The notes below the pieces were generated by a model. That model worked only from the letters and a program-made list of their open reading frames with translations, was not told the origin of the DNA and searched no databases. The position numbers and the translations under genes are program-made. From NCBI GenBank assembly GCA_039720395.1, contig CM077826.1:15495962-15559961 (forward strand): DNA of 64,000 nucleotides. Direction: 5' to 3'. Positions 23,292 to 36,200 of the stretch are shown one piece after another (position 1 is the first letter of the stretch; each line of letters starts with the position of its first letter). Source of the stretch: Liquidambar formosana. Taxonomy: Eukaryota > Streptophyta > Magnoliopsida > Saxifragales > Altingiaceae.

Positions 23292-25096
23292 CTATATCTC
23301 ACATGAGTCCGAGTATCCAAAAATCGTGTAACGATTGTCTGCAACATTGTCATACATTACGTCCCGTACAAATCTGCAACCATCCAAAATAAGGAAGAAC
23401 ATACCGTCAATCTCTCTGGCTGCTTCCATCAGATTAATGACTGTCATGACAGGAAACTCTATAAATAACAGAAAAGGAGTGACTTACAAGGTACAAACTG
23501 TAGGAAGAATGCTAGCTGGGGAAAGGGCAAGTCTATGTATTCCATGATCTTCAGTACAGCCTCTGACTTGATATATGATCTGAAGTCCACCATGAAGCTT
23601 TAGTTTTTCTCAGGCAATCCTTGTTTAAAACTTCTAGCTGGAATGCCCTTCTAAATAAAAATCCATTATTTTCCTTGGAAGACTTTTGTATCGCTTTGTT
23701 TGGTAGCAGAAAAGGTAGAAGAAAAGGAAAGAGAAATTGAAAATAAAAATCAATTATATTCCATTCTTTCCTTTTCCTCCATTTTTCTTCACAACTGAAC
23801 AAAACATTAAAGGAAAATGTGATGCTTGGTCATGGATTCAGGATGGCATTCTGCATTCCTAAGACTTAGTTTCAATTTCTCAATCAACTCCCATGGTTGC
23901 AAACAGTAAAGAACCTGTTTTTACACATACCTATCCTTCTCAACGAGTACAACACTCGAAATATCATCGGGAGCCCTTCCAGACCTCCTTAGTAGTTTCT
24001 TGCCTGCCTCACTTTGGAGAGCTTCAAATCTCATTTTCCTGCCAATAAAGAAATAAGGCTAACAATAATTTAGACAAGAGACAGAGATCCTTAAAACATA
24101 TCAAAGAAAATATGTAAATCCAGCATCAAGATATCATTATATTCTTCTAGGGAATATCCCCTTGTGACTTCAGACTTACAACAGCTACCTTTTTAGCCTT
24201 ACTACATATTGTTGGAGTAAGTTCAAGAATAAATTACGGACTCTAACGGCTATTAGAACAAAATTTAGACACAACAGCTATTTTTTCCCCTCGTAGTGAT
24301 TGCATCACAACAAATTATTTTGTTCCTTTTATTTTTATATTTTAATCTCTTTGAACATCCACAATGGTCCTAATTTCGGCCGCGAAGCAGACACCAAAAT
24401 TCTAATCATCATGGCATCAACACTTTTCCTCTTGCATTTGTTAAATTTCCAACCTCTAAACATATCATGGCAATTTAACCTGGTCACCATAATTCTAATC
24501 ATCGTCTCATTCATTTGAAATGTAAGACATCTGAAAGGGGATTCAGTGTTGGCTGCCAAACTTATATATTGAGAGATCCATGTGTTCAAAAATTGAAGTG
24601 TATGTGGCCGTTCGAGGATTAGTCTGAGCACAAATTCGATCTTTAATTAAAAAAAAGAAAAAAAAGAAATTAAATTAAAAGCCTGACCTATTTCGATCAT
24701 TACCACGCACGAACCTCACACCTCCATTACATAGGTTGCATACACCTGCCAAGACAAATCAAGTAAACTCTCAGCACAGAGAACATGTACTGTTTTCACT
24801 GCCCTCAGTAGCAAAAATCAAATCAATATGATGCCATAATTTAATTTTATTACTCTCTCTCTCTATATATATATATATGAATTAAGAGGGGATGATGGGC
24901 TAAAATGAGAGCCATACCGTCGAATAACATGATAGGCCTCGAATCCTGTTCGAAGAAGCTCGAAGTTTCCTTCACCCAGTCTATCGTGTCGCCACGAGGT
25001 GGAGACCATAGTAGCAAAGGGAGTCACTCTGCGTCTAACCTGTGCGGGTCTTGACACGCATAATCGTGCGCACCCAGCGGGCACCAGGATCGCCAT
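23292..25096 (-). CDS. DCC family protein, chloroplast (copy 1, two frame-changing indels)
   Basis: Gene of the DCC family (named for its Asp-Cys-Cys signature, proposed thiol-disulfide oxidoreductase), resembling Arabidopsis At1g52590. Exons on the minus strand: 25096-24918, 24745-24688, 24038-23931, 23579-23488, 23373-23292. A basic, Ser/Arg-containing N-terminus fits a plastid transit peptide. The signature spans exons 1 and 2 (MLFDG then VCNLCNGGVRFV), and exon 3 encodes FEALQSEAGKKLLRRSGRAP. Compared with copy 2, exon 1 has one extra base near 25008 (gagaccatag against gagacatag) and exon 4 one base fewer at its splice end (cttacaagg against cttacaaagg near 23487); both break the frame. 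Either consensus errors or a damaged allele. Confidence 0.82.
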
Positions 25097-25464
25097 GGTC
25101 TAGTTAGCTCCTTCGCCTGCAACGGTAGCGATGAAGTTTTCAAATCACCAGCGAATGAATATTTGAATTACCAAAATATGCCTTCTCCTGGTGAGGTAGT
25201 AGATGAACCACCGCCCTTTGATTCCTTGTAAACGGCACTAATACCTGCTATCTGTAAATACTCTGTAGTAAAAAGCACTCTGGGTAATAGTGAGGAAGTC
25301 TCCCTCTCTCCAGGAAATTGGCGCCACGTGGAGATTTAAATACCACTTGAATCTCATGAATGGGTGTGGCTCAGGTGGAGAGGCGCCACCACTGGAATTG
25401 CTTAGGAAATTTAGCAAAAATGAGTTTTTTTTTTTTTTCCTAAAAAAATTTCCTTAGCAAGTTG

Positions 25465-25820
25465 TTAGGGTTAGTAACTTTGCATCTCCTAACTTTTGTG
25501 ATTTCTTAAGATTTTATAAAAGACATAATGAAACTGGCCATGCTATTCATTGAAAACATTATGTTAAATAATTTTTAAAATAAAGTTTTTTCAAAAATTA
25601 TCATTTAACTAGACTTTTTAAATTTTTATGAAAAGAGATTCTAAATGATAAAAAAATCCACTTAAATGAAAAGATTTTAAAAAACCTTTCTTCTAAAAGT
25701 TTATTTTAAAATAATTTTTTCTAATGAATTATGTTACCAGTATTCATAAAAACTTATTATATTCTTCAAAAATAACCTTTAAAAAGTCATAAAAGATTAA
25801 GAGATGCCAAAACTAAGTCT
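25465..25820. mobile_element. Diverged MITE related to the 18.15-kb element
   Basis: Degenerate terminal inverted repeats: left actttgcatctcctaac, right (complemented) gttttggcatctcttaat, with inverted similarity inward. Its core (attatcatttaactagactt, and the matching right side) resembles the core of the element at 18151-18548 (cttatcgtttaagtagactt), so it is an older member of the same family. Ends are approximate and no clear target duplication remains. The copy 2 counterpart is about 62817-63178. Confidence 0.6.
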
Positions 25821-25993
25821 TGGTATTAAACACCAATAGAGGCCCCCCATATTCTAAGGTGATATGGGCCTGACGGGAGCAGGTGGGTTTGTTAGAAACA
25901 ATGACCAATTTGGGAACTTGCAAGAGCATCACAACGGAATTGGAAGCCATTTTGCCCATTAGACATGAGTCAGGACTCCCATGACCTCCCGGC

Positions 25994-26018
25994 AATAATA
26001 ATAATAATAATAATAATA
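25994..26018. repeat. (AAT)n microsatellite
   Basis: About eight AAT units; the copy 2 counterpart at about 63349-63378 is longer (about ten units). A length difference like this between otherwise matching copies is typical of alleles. Confidence 0.85.
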
Positions 26019-27267
26019 TAATTGAAGTTGAATTACCAAAAATGCTCAGGTTCTAACTTTTAATACAGATATTTAAGTCAAAAAAATTGAAGTTAAATCC
26101 TAATGGGGCACCTATGGAGAGAATTGTTGGGCACTAACAATGTGTCTGTTTTTTTACCATTTTTTTTAATTTTATAATATCCTTTTGTCTCTTCTATTTT
26201 ATTTTATTTAGTAGAATAATATATAAAAACTTTAGGGTAGGTGGGGTGTTAGGAGTGAAATATAAGCAGGATTTCGCGCCTCTAAAAGTCGCCTAGAATT
26301 AGAAGTTTGAAGCAATTAGAGATCCCAACACATGTAGCTTTGTAACATCAAATTGCACGATTCAAGAATATATTTCATGGTACTCTTTTGCTTTATGGGA
26401 TGTTGTCAATGGTAAGCTTGAAACTTGAAGTGTTCTTATGTCAAAGAGCATTGTTAGGACTTAGGAGATCCAGATGCTAACTTCTGGCAAAACTCCCCAG
26501 AGAACTTGTTAAATACGTTTTTCAGTTGTGAGTATCCAAATGCAAAACCATCCTGAGTTATCAAGATGCCCTTTGTAGTGAGAGGATGAAGCCCAAAGAG
26601 CTTTTAGTATTTTTTTTATGACTTACTCCAAGTATTTTTCCCACATCATGAAGAAGGTTCCTTTAACGGCAATAGTATATTAGCTTTGGCAAGAAAGGAA
26701 CAGCAGGATATTCACAATTACAATTTATCATTGTTTTGAATGGATATAACCAATGAAATTGAAAGAAATAGCACCTATATATATATATATTATATATATT
26801 AAGGTTGATTGGGTTTGTATAACTGTATTGGTTTTTGATTTAGTTTAGTTTAGTTTTGTACTAAACCCGAATTGAGAATTGAATCGACCTCTTGGATTTT
26901 ACAAAATTTTGAATAATAACCGAATCAAACCTAGTTCAAAATTGAGAAACTAATCCGAATTCATTGAATTAATTTGGTTCTCGATTTGAACCTGTCAAAG
27001 TCGCACCCCTTCCAAATGTAACTTGATGGAACTCAAGTGCCAAACAAGTGTATTTGCCCTAACTTGGGGGTTAAAGTGTATTTACCCTAGAAATTTGTGT
27101 ATTTACCCTAGAAACAAGTGTATTCATTACCATATACACGAAGGAAAGGGAAAGACGAAACGGCTTCGATAGTAGGGATTTTTGCTCCGACAGTGCATAC
27201 TCCATCTAGTTCTGCGGTTTTTCGGACGAGAGAGGACCAAACGAGAGAGAAGGAAAAGAAAAAGACA

Positions 27268-30200
27268 ATGGGGTGGATCGGAGAGACCGTCGACTCCATC
27301 AAATCCCTTCAGATCCGTCAGGTCCTCACCCAGGCTGTCAGCCTAGGTCCGTTCCCTTAAACCCTCCACATATATTGTATATGTCATGCATGTATGCATT
27401 TGCCCTTGTATTCTCTTGATCCGTGCGTGAAATAGTTGCAGGGTTTGATATTTACGGGTTTTGTTTATTTATTCTGAGAGAAATTTATTTATTTACATTT
27501 TATGCTTCTTGATTGTTACCTTATGATCGTTCGGGTGCTGAGAAAAACGTGGGGAAAATTAAAGAACTTGAGATTTTTTTCGAATTGGGTTTACGTTAGG
27601 CACCTGAGGTTTCCATAACGTTCACTCATCTTAGCTCAATACAACACGGGATTCGGAATTTTGTTTTGTTTTCTTTCTGCTTAATTTTCCCGGTAAGCAA
27701 ACGGGTTTTGATGTAAGGGAGATCTATTTAGTTTTCTCGGTAATCAAAGAGGGTTTTATGAATCTGATCTGTTTTTGCCAAACTCGTGAAAATTTCTTCT
27801 CATTTTATTTTCTTACCAGAGGTGGTGGCACACATGACGCATTTGCATGCGCAACCCCTTAATTTTCTCACCATTATGCGAGAGAGAAATGTGGTTAGTG
27901 GGCTTAAAATTTAAAACTTTTAGTAAGATTATGTAGTGTTTAGTTAATAAACAATCAAACAGTTTTGGCATGTTAAGACAATTATTCCCCATTATTTTAC
28001 AGTTTCTTATGCTTGTAGAAGATTATTTTTGAACTTTAATTTGTGGAAACAAAGGATGACACCATACCAAGTTTTCCACATCTATAATAGTATCAGACTA
28101 TAGATGTATCCCCAACAAGCGAAGAAGCATTATTTGTGATTGTGTATCCCTTGTACATGGGTTTTGCCCTTTTCTAATACAAACTTACTTTATTAAAAGG
28201 AAGAAGCATTATTTGTGATTGTACTCTTGGACTATGTGATTGTTCTATTTTGTCTTGCAAGCAATGAACTAGATGAACTATGTCAAAGCAACAGTGCAGA
28301 GGGTAGTGTATATTAGGCTAACGAAGGTGGTACTGGGGTTTTATAATTGAGTTTTGCATATCCTTTTGGTCTTTATCTTACGCGATACTGCAGGAATCAC
28401 ACATCAGCTGCTTATTATATTGTGACAGTAGATTATGGTGTTTGGTTTTGTGCTGTTGCACGCATCATATGGGTCGGGAAAAGTTGTTGCATTGAAATTG
28501 ATTTCTGCTGTGGTCCAACACAAAATAAATGCAGACCCAAATCACTTAGTTACGAATAATCAAGAAAAGATGTACAAGTAAGTGAATAAGTTTTTTTATG
28601 AAAAACAAAGCAAATACGTTTGAATGCAAGCACATTCCCCTGTGGAATTATTGGGACCCTAATTCCATATTTTGATTGAGTTGGTTATAGTCGGACTTTG
28701 CCTCCACTTTAACATTCAGGAGAGCCTTTTGTTATAATGCATGTACAATTCTAATATGACATGACATACTTGCCTTTGGACTAGAAATCTGTGTCCATGA
28801 AGGAATATCATCAAGCGGTTTAATACCCTATCAGCTAATTCTTTGTTCATTGAGTTGTCTGGTGTTTCAGGTATGATCGTTACATCTGCACTAATAATAT
28901 GGAAGGCATTAATGTGCGTCACTGGCAGTGAATCTCCTGTTGTTGTTGTTCTATCAGGAAGCATGGAACCTGGCTTTAAGAGGTTAGCCCATTTAACAAG
29001 TGAATGCTTTGATGTTTTCATTTTTAGCAACTTGTTCATACAGTAGTTTTTGCCTTTTTGGTGTTTCTTGCAATTTTTTCACTCTTAAACCTGTTATTCC
29101 TACTTATTAAAACAATTTTTGCAAGTAAATAAAAGGATGAATATGTCTTTTAGATGATCAAGAATAGATATAAAAGAAGAAATCTCCTCTAACCATTACA
29201 TACAAGTTTCCATTTCATTGGAGTGATGATTGATCTCTTCCTCTTTCTTCCTACATGGGCTTTTCTAAAGCATGAGCCCTCTCTCCCTCTCTCTTTTGGT
29301 GGCTCAAATTCTCATGCTCTCCCCATGCCAAGCATCCTTCTAAAATATCTTTCTCTTCATTTCCTGCCCTTAACCTTACTCTTTTAATAAAGATTCAAAC
29401 CATTCATGATTGCCTTCCTAATGCCCACCTCATGACTTCCCCTAATCTCCTTGGACATCACCCTCCATTGGCACACCCAACTTCCAAACCACAACCTTCC
29501 CTCACGAAATCACTTCTGCTTAACTAGACAACAAGATTGGATGGATGCCCACACTACGTTTATTATGATTTTAATGGTTCCTTCTATAATTTATTTTTTC
29601 TTTGTTTATATTGTAATAAAATATAGGGGTCTGCATATTACTTCATCAAAATATATATATATATATATATATATGTGAAACTATACATATCATAGTTATT
29701 AAACCTGGTCCAGACAGGCCGGTCCCGACCGGTAAACTGGTGAACTGGACCCTTAACCGGTTTGTTTTACTATTAGATCGGATATGCACTTGAACCAGAA
29801 TAAACCGGTCTGAACCGCTTTGAACCAGACGATTTTTACGCTAACAAGAGCAAACCGTTCAGGTTGGACCAGCCTTAGTGTATTAATGTATTAATTCAAT
29901 AAAAACATGGGAGCCAGCACTAGGACTCGAAACAAGGACTTCAAACTAGCTCAAAGAAGATCCTTCCAATATCCAATTGTTATGGTTGTGAAATATTACA
30001 CAACATATATTATTTAACCCTTTAAGGTCTAAATGTGCTTATATTAAATCAAACTCAAATGTAAAGTAATTTGTAAAAATTAACATATAGACTTATTTTT
30101 CATTTTATTTAGCAAAAATTTCATTTTTATAATTTTTTATATTTTTAATTATATGACTGGTTCGACCGGTGACCCAATGGTTGAGCCAGTGACCCGGTGA

Positions 30201-33200
30201 CCTGACCTCTAGACCGGGTCAATGTCCGGTCCGGGTTTAATAACTATGATATATATACATAAGACATCATTATTTGGTTGGCCGTGGTGTTATGGCTTGT
30301 TTTCTAATGAAGGTAGATTGTCAACTTGAATGCTTGGAATCAATCGAGCCTCCAAGCTTTACCCATCTAATTCATCAAAAATAAGCATAAAAGAAAGGGA
30401 TTATATATATATAGTCTCAATGAGCCCAAGTGCCGCGGATGGGTAACTGAAAATTACAGAAAGTAAGATGTGTTTAGTAAATGACTGTTTTGTTTTTTGT
30501 TTTTTTGATGAAGTAAATATGTATTAAAAACAAAGGAGCATAGCCCAGTACATGAGACATATACAAATACTAAAAAAAAACCCCTATAACATTTGAGGGA
30601 GTCAACAAAATGCAAAAATGTAGGTGATTACCAATTAGCATAGCTTAAGTACCACAAGTAAATAAAATGACTGTAAGTAAATTGCGGTAAATAAAATGAC
30701 ATTAAGTAATGAGGAAAGGAAAAAGGAGCCTATTGCTCCTTGCATCATCGACATGCAGCTGCCGTAGCAAATGCTTCAGCATGCCTACTTCACATGCATG
30801 GTTATTTTACTTTGGTAGTCACTTTTAGTCTATCTTCATATTTTGGTTCCTTAGTTTCACTATTTTCTATATTCTTAATTAATTGATATCATTTATTCAT
30901 TTTTAGGGGGACATTTTGTTCTTGCACATGAGTAAAGATCCTATACGTGCTGGGGAGATTGTTGTGTTTAACGTTGACGTGAGTTCATTTATTTATTTTG
31001 TTTTATTTGTTCAATCAAGTTTGGTTTATTAGAGGTTCTATTTGTGCTTTGTTTCAACATTCGTACCAATCTTCTTTTTATAAACATATTTTTGAAGTTC
31101 TGTGGCTGCCCTCTTTTAGTTACAGTGAACTTAATATCTACTCTTTGGTCTTGTCTAAGATTCTAATGTTGTTTTGGAAGAAAGTTTGTAACTGCACAAT
31201 GAAAATTCTCTTTCCAAGAAATATATACCTTTAGGCATTATTCTTCATTTTGGCCGGGTGATTGATCTTTTGTGCCATGAGCTTTTTTGATGCTTTGTCT
31301 AGGAAATAGTTGTACAATGATTTCATGTTCTTTATTTGCCCCCTTACTCCCACAACTGCAGCGCAAAATCATGGTTACATTTAAATAAAGGATATATAAG
31401 GGATGTTGTATTTTGGATTTGTTTGTGGCTTCAATTGTGAAGTACTGAAGTTTGAATGAGATTTTAAATTTTGTTGTACTAAGTGGGAGGGATTGTGGCT
31501 GTAAACTTTGGAGAAGATTTTGGGGAGGTATAAAGAGTAGGTAGTCAAAGCTGAGAAGAGCATATATTTTTTATGCTTGAACGTGAATTTATATCTAGAT
31601 GAAATGAATGTTTTCATGTGATTGTTACACAAATATCACTTTAGGGTTCATTACTAAACATAGTCAGTTGAGAGTGTTGTAGGCACCAAAGTAGGAGCTA
31701 TGGAGAAAGTCCTCTCAACCAGCAATATTTCAACTTAAAAACGGGATTTTATGTCTTTAAACAGTCTACTATTTCTCATCTTCCAATGCACCAAAACAAA
31801 ATATGCAGAACCCTGCTCCACACATCGCTGTTGCGATTGTCTCTGCTGCTAATTTACCAGGCTGAGAGTATCTGAAATGTTGCCCCACTTGCCCAGTATG
31901 AACCCCAAAAATAGAGAATACAAGGGTTCCACCAATTTCTGCCACACTACAATTAAGCAACAAATGATTCAATTGATTCTGCTGTTTGCTTACACATTAT
32001 GCTTCTATTAGCATTCATCCAATTCTTGTTAATCAAATGCTTCATTTTGTAAAATTCTTCCTGATTACTGACCAAGTGAAAAACACCACCGTCATAGGAA
32101 CCGAAGTAATCCATAACGTCCCTAGCCATAAAATGGAGCCTCATTGAAACCATCCAATGCTTTATAGAACGATTTGACCTAGAAACAACCCAAGTGAATT
32201 TTGACTCCATGCGATATCAACATATCATCTCACCACTCCTATCAATTGACACCAACCAAACTATCAAACTCTCATTAGCTAAACCCAAGTTTTTAAACAT
32301 AAAATTCCAGTGCACTTCTTCCCACCCTCTCCCTAGAGCCCATAACCCTAGCGTCCATATTAACCAACACCAAACAAATGGGAAAACTCCTCTGTGAGCA
32401 AGCACTTCCATTCCAAATATCTTCCCAAATTTTTACCTAACTACCTAACCTTACTGTAAACCTCACCTGTGACCTGCCTAAAAAAGGCTTGATGTCTGGA
32501 TATTATAGCCTTCCAAAGACTCACCATGTACGGGATTTGTGTTTAGGATAGCTTAATAACATTACAAAGATCAGATTCTTGGTATTTTTAGAAGTAAGGT
32601 ATTTGATGTAAGGAAGCTTTGGAAAAGTTAAAAAGAGATTGACCCTTAAGATGTGACGGTTTTCTCATTGAGGTATATGCTGATGATGGTGTAGTATCAG
32701 TGACTAGCTTCTTCAACAAGATGTAAAAGCTAGGAAGATGCTTGATAATTGGAAGATAAGCATTCGGTACCCACATATTGCAACAAATGTGATATTCAGA
32801 GCTGCACCAGCAGTCATAGTATCTAACATATAATCTTATTTAAAAAATGTGAGTGAGTGATTGGGTAAAGATTAAACATGAAACGTCATGACTAAAATTC
32901 CATTCTGGTTTATGCTAGAGAAATCAATGATGGAAGTTTTTTTCTTTCCTAGGTGCTTGGTGGGTAGAATTAAGAGAAGATAAGGGACCTTTGTGTACCA
33001 TTTATTGACTTTGAGAAAGGTGTATGATAGGAGTGGTTATTAAGTTGTCTGATCCTTATTAAGTGGTCTGATCATACAAAGCAAAAAGAAAAACATTAGC
33101 AAGTTAAAGGAAGAATTTGAAAAGGAGACTATATGACCAGTTATGCTTTATGGTGTAGGATGCTGAAAGCCAGGCATTCAAAACAATGCTTAAAAAACAT

Positions 33201-36200
33201 AATTAAAGGATGCATGTAGCCAAAATTAGTTTATCGACTTGAATGAATGGCAACTTAACGTAGAATAACAATCAAATGCATTTGGCTTCATGTGTTCTTA
33301 ATAATTTAAAATTTTTTTTTTTTTTTTTAATCTTTATTGTCGATTTAGATAGTTAATGGCATCAGATGCTTTTTTTTGCATGTTTCAAATCCTGTGAGGA
33401 TTTTACTTATCTTTCTTTTGAATGCTTTGCCTGTGTCTTGTTCATTTTCCTTTTTTGCCCCTCTCTAATATTTTGCTGTACCTATTTTATTCTGTGCAGG
33501 GTCGCGAAATTCCAATCGTGCATCGTGTAATCAAGGTAACCAACCACATTTGGCAGTCCTTTTCCCACCCATTTATTTCCTTATAATACAGTTGTGAGAA
33601 TTACTTGGTGCAACTTTTATGCATTATGAATCCGAACGTGATTTTAAAGCAATGCTTAATGTTCCCATGCAAATTTGCATGTTGCTTATGGACCAAGGAA
33701 TTAGGCTGCGGTATGTAGGGCTCCTTTCTTCCTATCAATGACTACTTGATTAGCATGCTAGATATTTGCCAACGCACATGTGCAATGGTAGTTTGAAGTT
33801 TGAACACTAACAAACACCTTCCTTCCTCTCTCTCTAGTGTGAAACAGAATCAGTGTAGTCATCCCAGGATCTATGATGCATTGATTATGCAATGATTTAT
33901 AATTAGTTGATTCTCAAGGGTGCATGTGATATTGCTCTTGTTATGGCTTAAGAAGTATGGAGTCTATGGACATGAACATAAAAATGTGACATGGTTATGA
34001 TATGGTATGGACAAGCTGGCACAACTGCACAACAAATCTTAAAAATTTAGGACACGTCACAGTGGAGATACACCATTAGATATGTGTGTGTGTGTGTACA
34101 TATAATCATATTATATCATGTAGCATCACATACGTCTTGCAAAATTCACCCCTTTGTATCATTTTTTAAAATCCTAGTTGAGTTATTCACATAAAAAATA
34201 GGACCAAAAAATAAAAGGACAAATAAAATAAGACGAGACAAGTTAAGAGAGAAGTGTCATGTTGGAGGCACATTGGAGGAGTGTCATGTTTGATATGTGT
34301 CCGATACTGCCATGAACACTAGGGATGTGTCCATGTCCCATAACTTATGGCAGTATAGTTTGACTTAGTTACCTTTTACCAAAGACAAATCTTTTTTGGC
34401 TCTTCTCAAAAACACATGCACCCATTTGAGGCACATTCGTAAGCACACTCATGTACACTCGTACATCAGTATCCAGATTCCCATGTTAGTGACCCCATGT
34501 CCATCATGGATTGCAAATTGCTCATCTATTTCCAAATATTATAGGAAGTGGGCCATTGTTTTTTTATTTTATTTTCTTATTTTATAGTCACACGAAAACC
34601 GTGAAAGCAAGTTGTTGAGGAAAAAGTTAGAACCATAAATACTATCCGAAATAGTGAAGGGTGCTCGATAACATTCCATTCCTTGAATTTATTATTCTAT
34701 GAGAGGAATTGGGCCATCTTGAGTTTAGAAATATTTTCCTTAAAGAAGAAGGTAAAAAGGAGCGTTTTCTACATTCATAGGTGATGGGATCAGGATGGAA
34801 GACCCCGAAAGAGGGCCCACGTGCTGCGCACGTTCCAGGACCGTAGGGCTTATTTTAATTTAATTTAGGGTCTAGTTTAATTATTGCCTTTTCATTCTTA
34901 TTTCCATTTTATAGTACGTTCTATTTTTCTAGCTTATATAAAGGCATGGAACTTCCATTTTTGTTTCTTAGTGTTTATGGTTGTAGCCTCTATATAAAGG
35001 CATTAGTTTTTTGAAGGCAAACTTGATGGAGAAGAATTAAGAAACAATGCTTCTCTCCTTCCCCTCTCTTTCTTCTTCTCTCTCTTCTTTGTTTCTCTTT
35101 ATTTTTCTCTCGCTTTCTCTCTACTGGTTTTACATCAATTGGTGTTAGAGCCCAACTTCGATTTCCTCATCACTTCGTTGGCATCATTTACTCTCTTACC
35201 AAGTGAAGCACAAATCATCCCAACAAGGAAGCACCAATCGAAGCACTTGATCATCAGACCCACCTCATCGCAATAGCATCAGCCCCATCATGATAACATC
35301 AGGCCATCGCACCACCCTATCTTGCATTATCACCTCCATAACCTTTGTCAAGCCACAAATCAAGCCTCCATCACAGAGCCCTCATCGCATGGAGCCACAG
35401 AGTCCAATCTAACCCAACCAACCATGAACCACCGTGAGCCTCCATTGAACCCATTGACATTCGCACCAGGCCCATGCAACCCTCTGCCACTACCATCAAA
35501 CCCTAGTGTCCCAGCACACAACCCATTGAGCCACCACTGCCATAGCCTCAGTTGAATTCAATCCCTTCTCTTGTGAGGTAATCAAACAACTCCTCTACTA
35601 TTGAAGCATCTCACAGTCGTTGAGACCATGAAATCGAACCTACCCACCAACCATCTTGTCAAACTCCAGCAGTACCACCAAATCGAACCTACGCACCAGC
35701 CACAGTGCCATGTCTTCTGCAATACCAGCACAAACCCTAGTAGTACCATCCACAAAACCCACCATCACTTTTGCACCCAGCATTAAGCACCACCTCGCCA
35801 TCTTTCGAACCCTGATCCTAGACTTGCACCTGGCCCTAGTTGCAACAAGTCCTTGGCTGAGCCAGTCGACCTTCCTTATCAAGTTGAACATGCCCAGTGC
35901 ACACTTGGCTCCCAGCCCTAAGTGCCATCATCCCAACTTGCAGCCCTTGCACCAATATCTCAGTCCGTCACACCAGTTGACTACAACCACCATTGCAAGC
36001 AGAGGACCAGAGGTTCAACTCCATCACGCCAATCCCAGCTTCGTAAAGTAATTGTTTGGTTATATTGGGTTGATTCAAGTTGTTCACCTGCTGTTTGGTT
36101 ATGGTTATTATCTATCCAAGTCTGGAACAAGGTCATTAACATTTAAGCAAGTCCAAATTGAGCAAGCCTCTCTTCATTTAAGTTCAAGTCAAGGTCTGTT

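Larger units (their letters stand above)
1347..26641 (+). repeat. 25-kb repeated block, first copy
   Basis: Aligns collinearly and in the same orientation with 38916-64000. It covers PG, the composite element, RBL, DCC and half of the DCC-SEC11 spacer. The right limit is set only by the end of the window. Confidence 0.95.
25097..27267. other. Divergent promoter region, DCC (-) and SEC11 (+)
   Basis: Start codons of two oppositely oriented genes face outward from here, so both promoters must lie inside. Contents seen: a diverged MITE (about 25465-25820), an (AAT)n microsatellite at 25994-26018 and a short (AT)n near 26780. The conspicuous ccacgtgg (G-box type, CACGTG core) at about 25324-25331 lies about 230 bp upstream of the DCC start and could be a light-related element (inference). 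No coding sequence. Confidence 0.55.

Noticed and set aside
31769..32411. Several overlapping minus-strand open frames in SEC11 intron 3
   Set aside because: Short, no recognisable domain, no splice pattern joining them.
35656..36051. Open frame of 131 codons, proline/serine/histidine-rich
   Set aside because: Lies in the internal region of a non-autonomous LTR remnant; overlapping frames on both strands show the same bias; no gag or pol motif.
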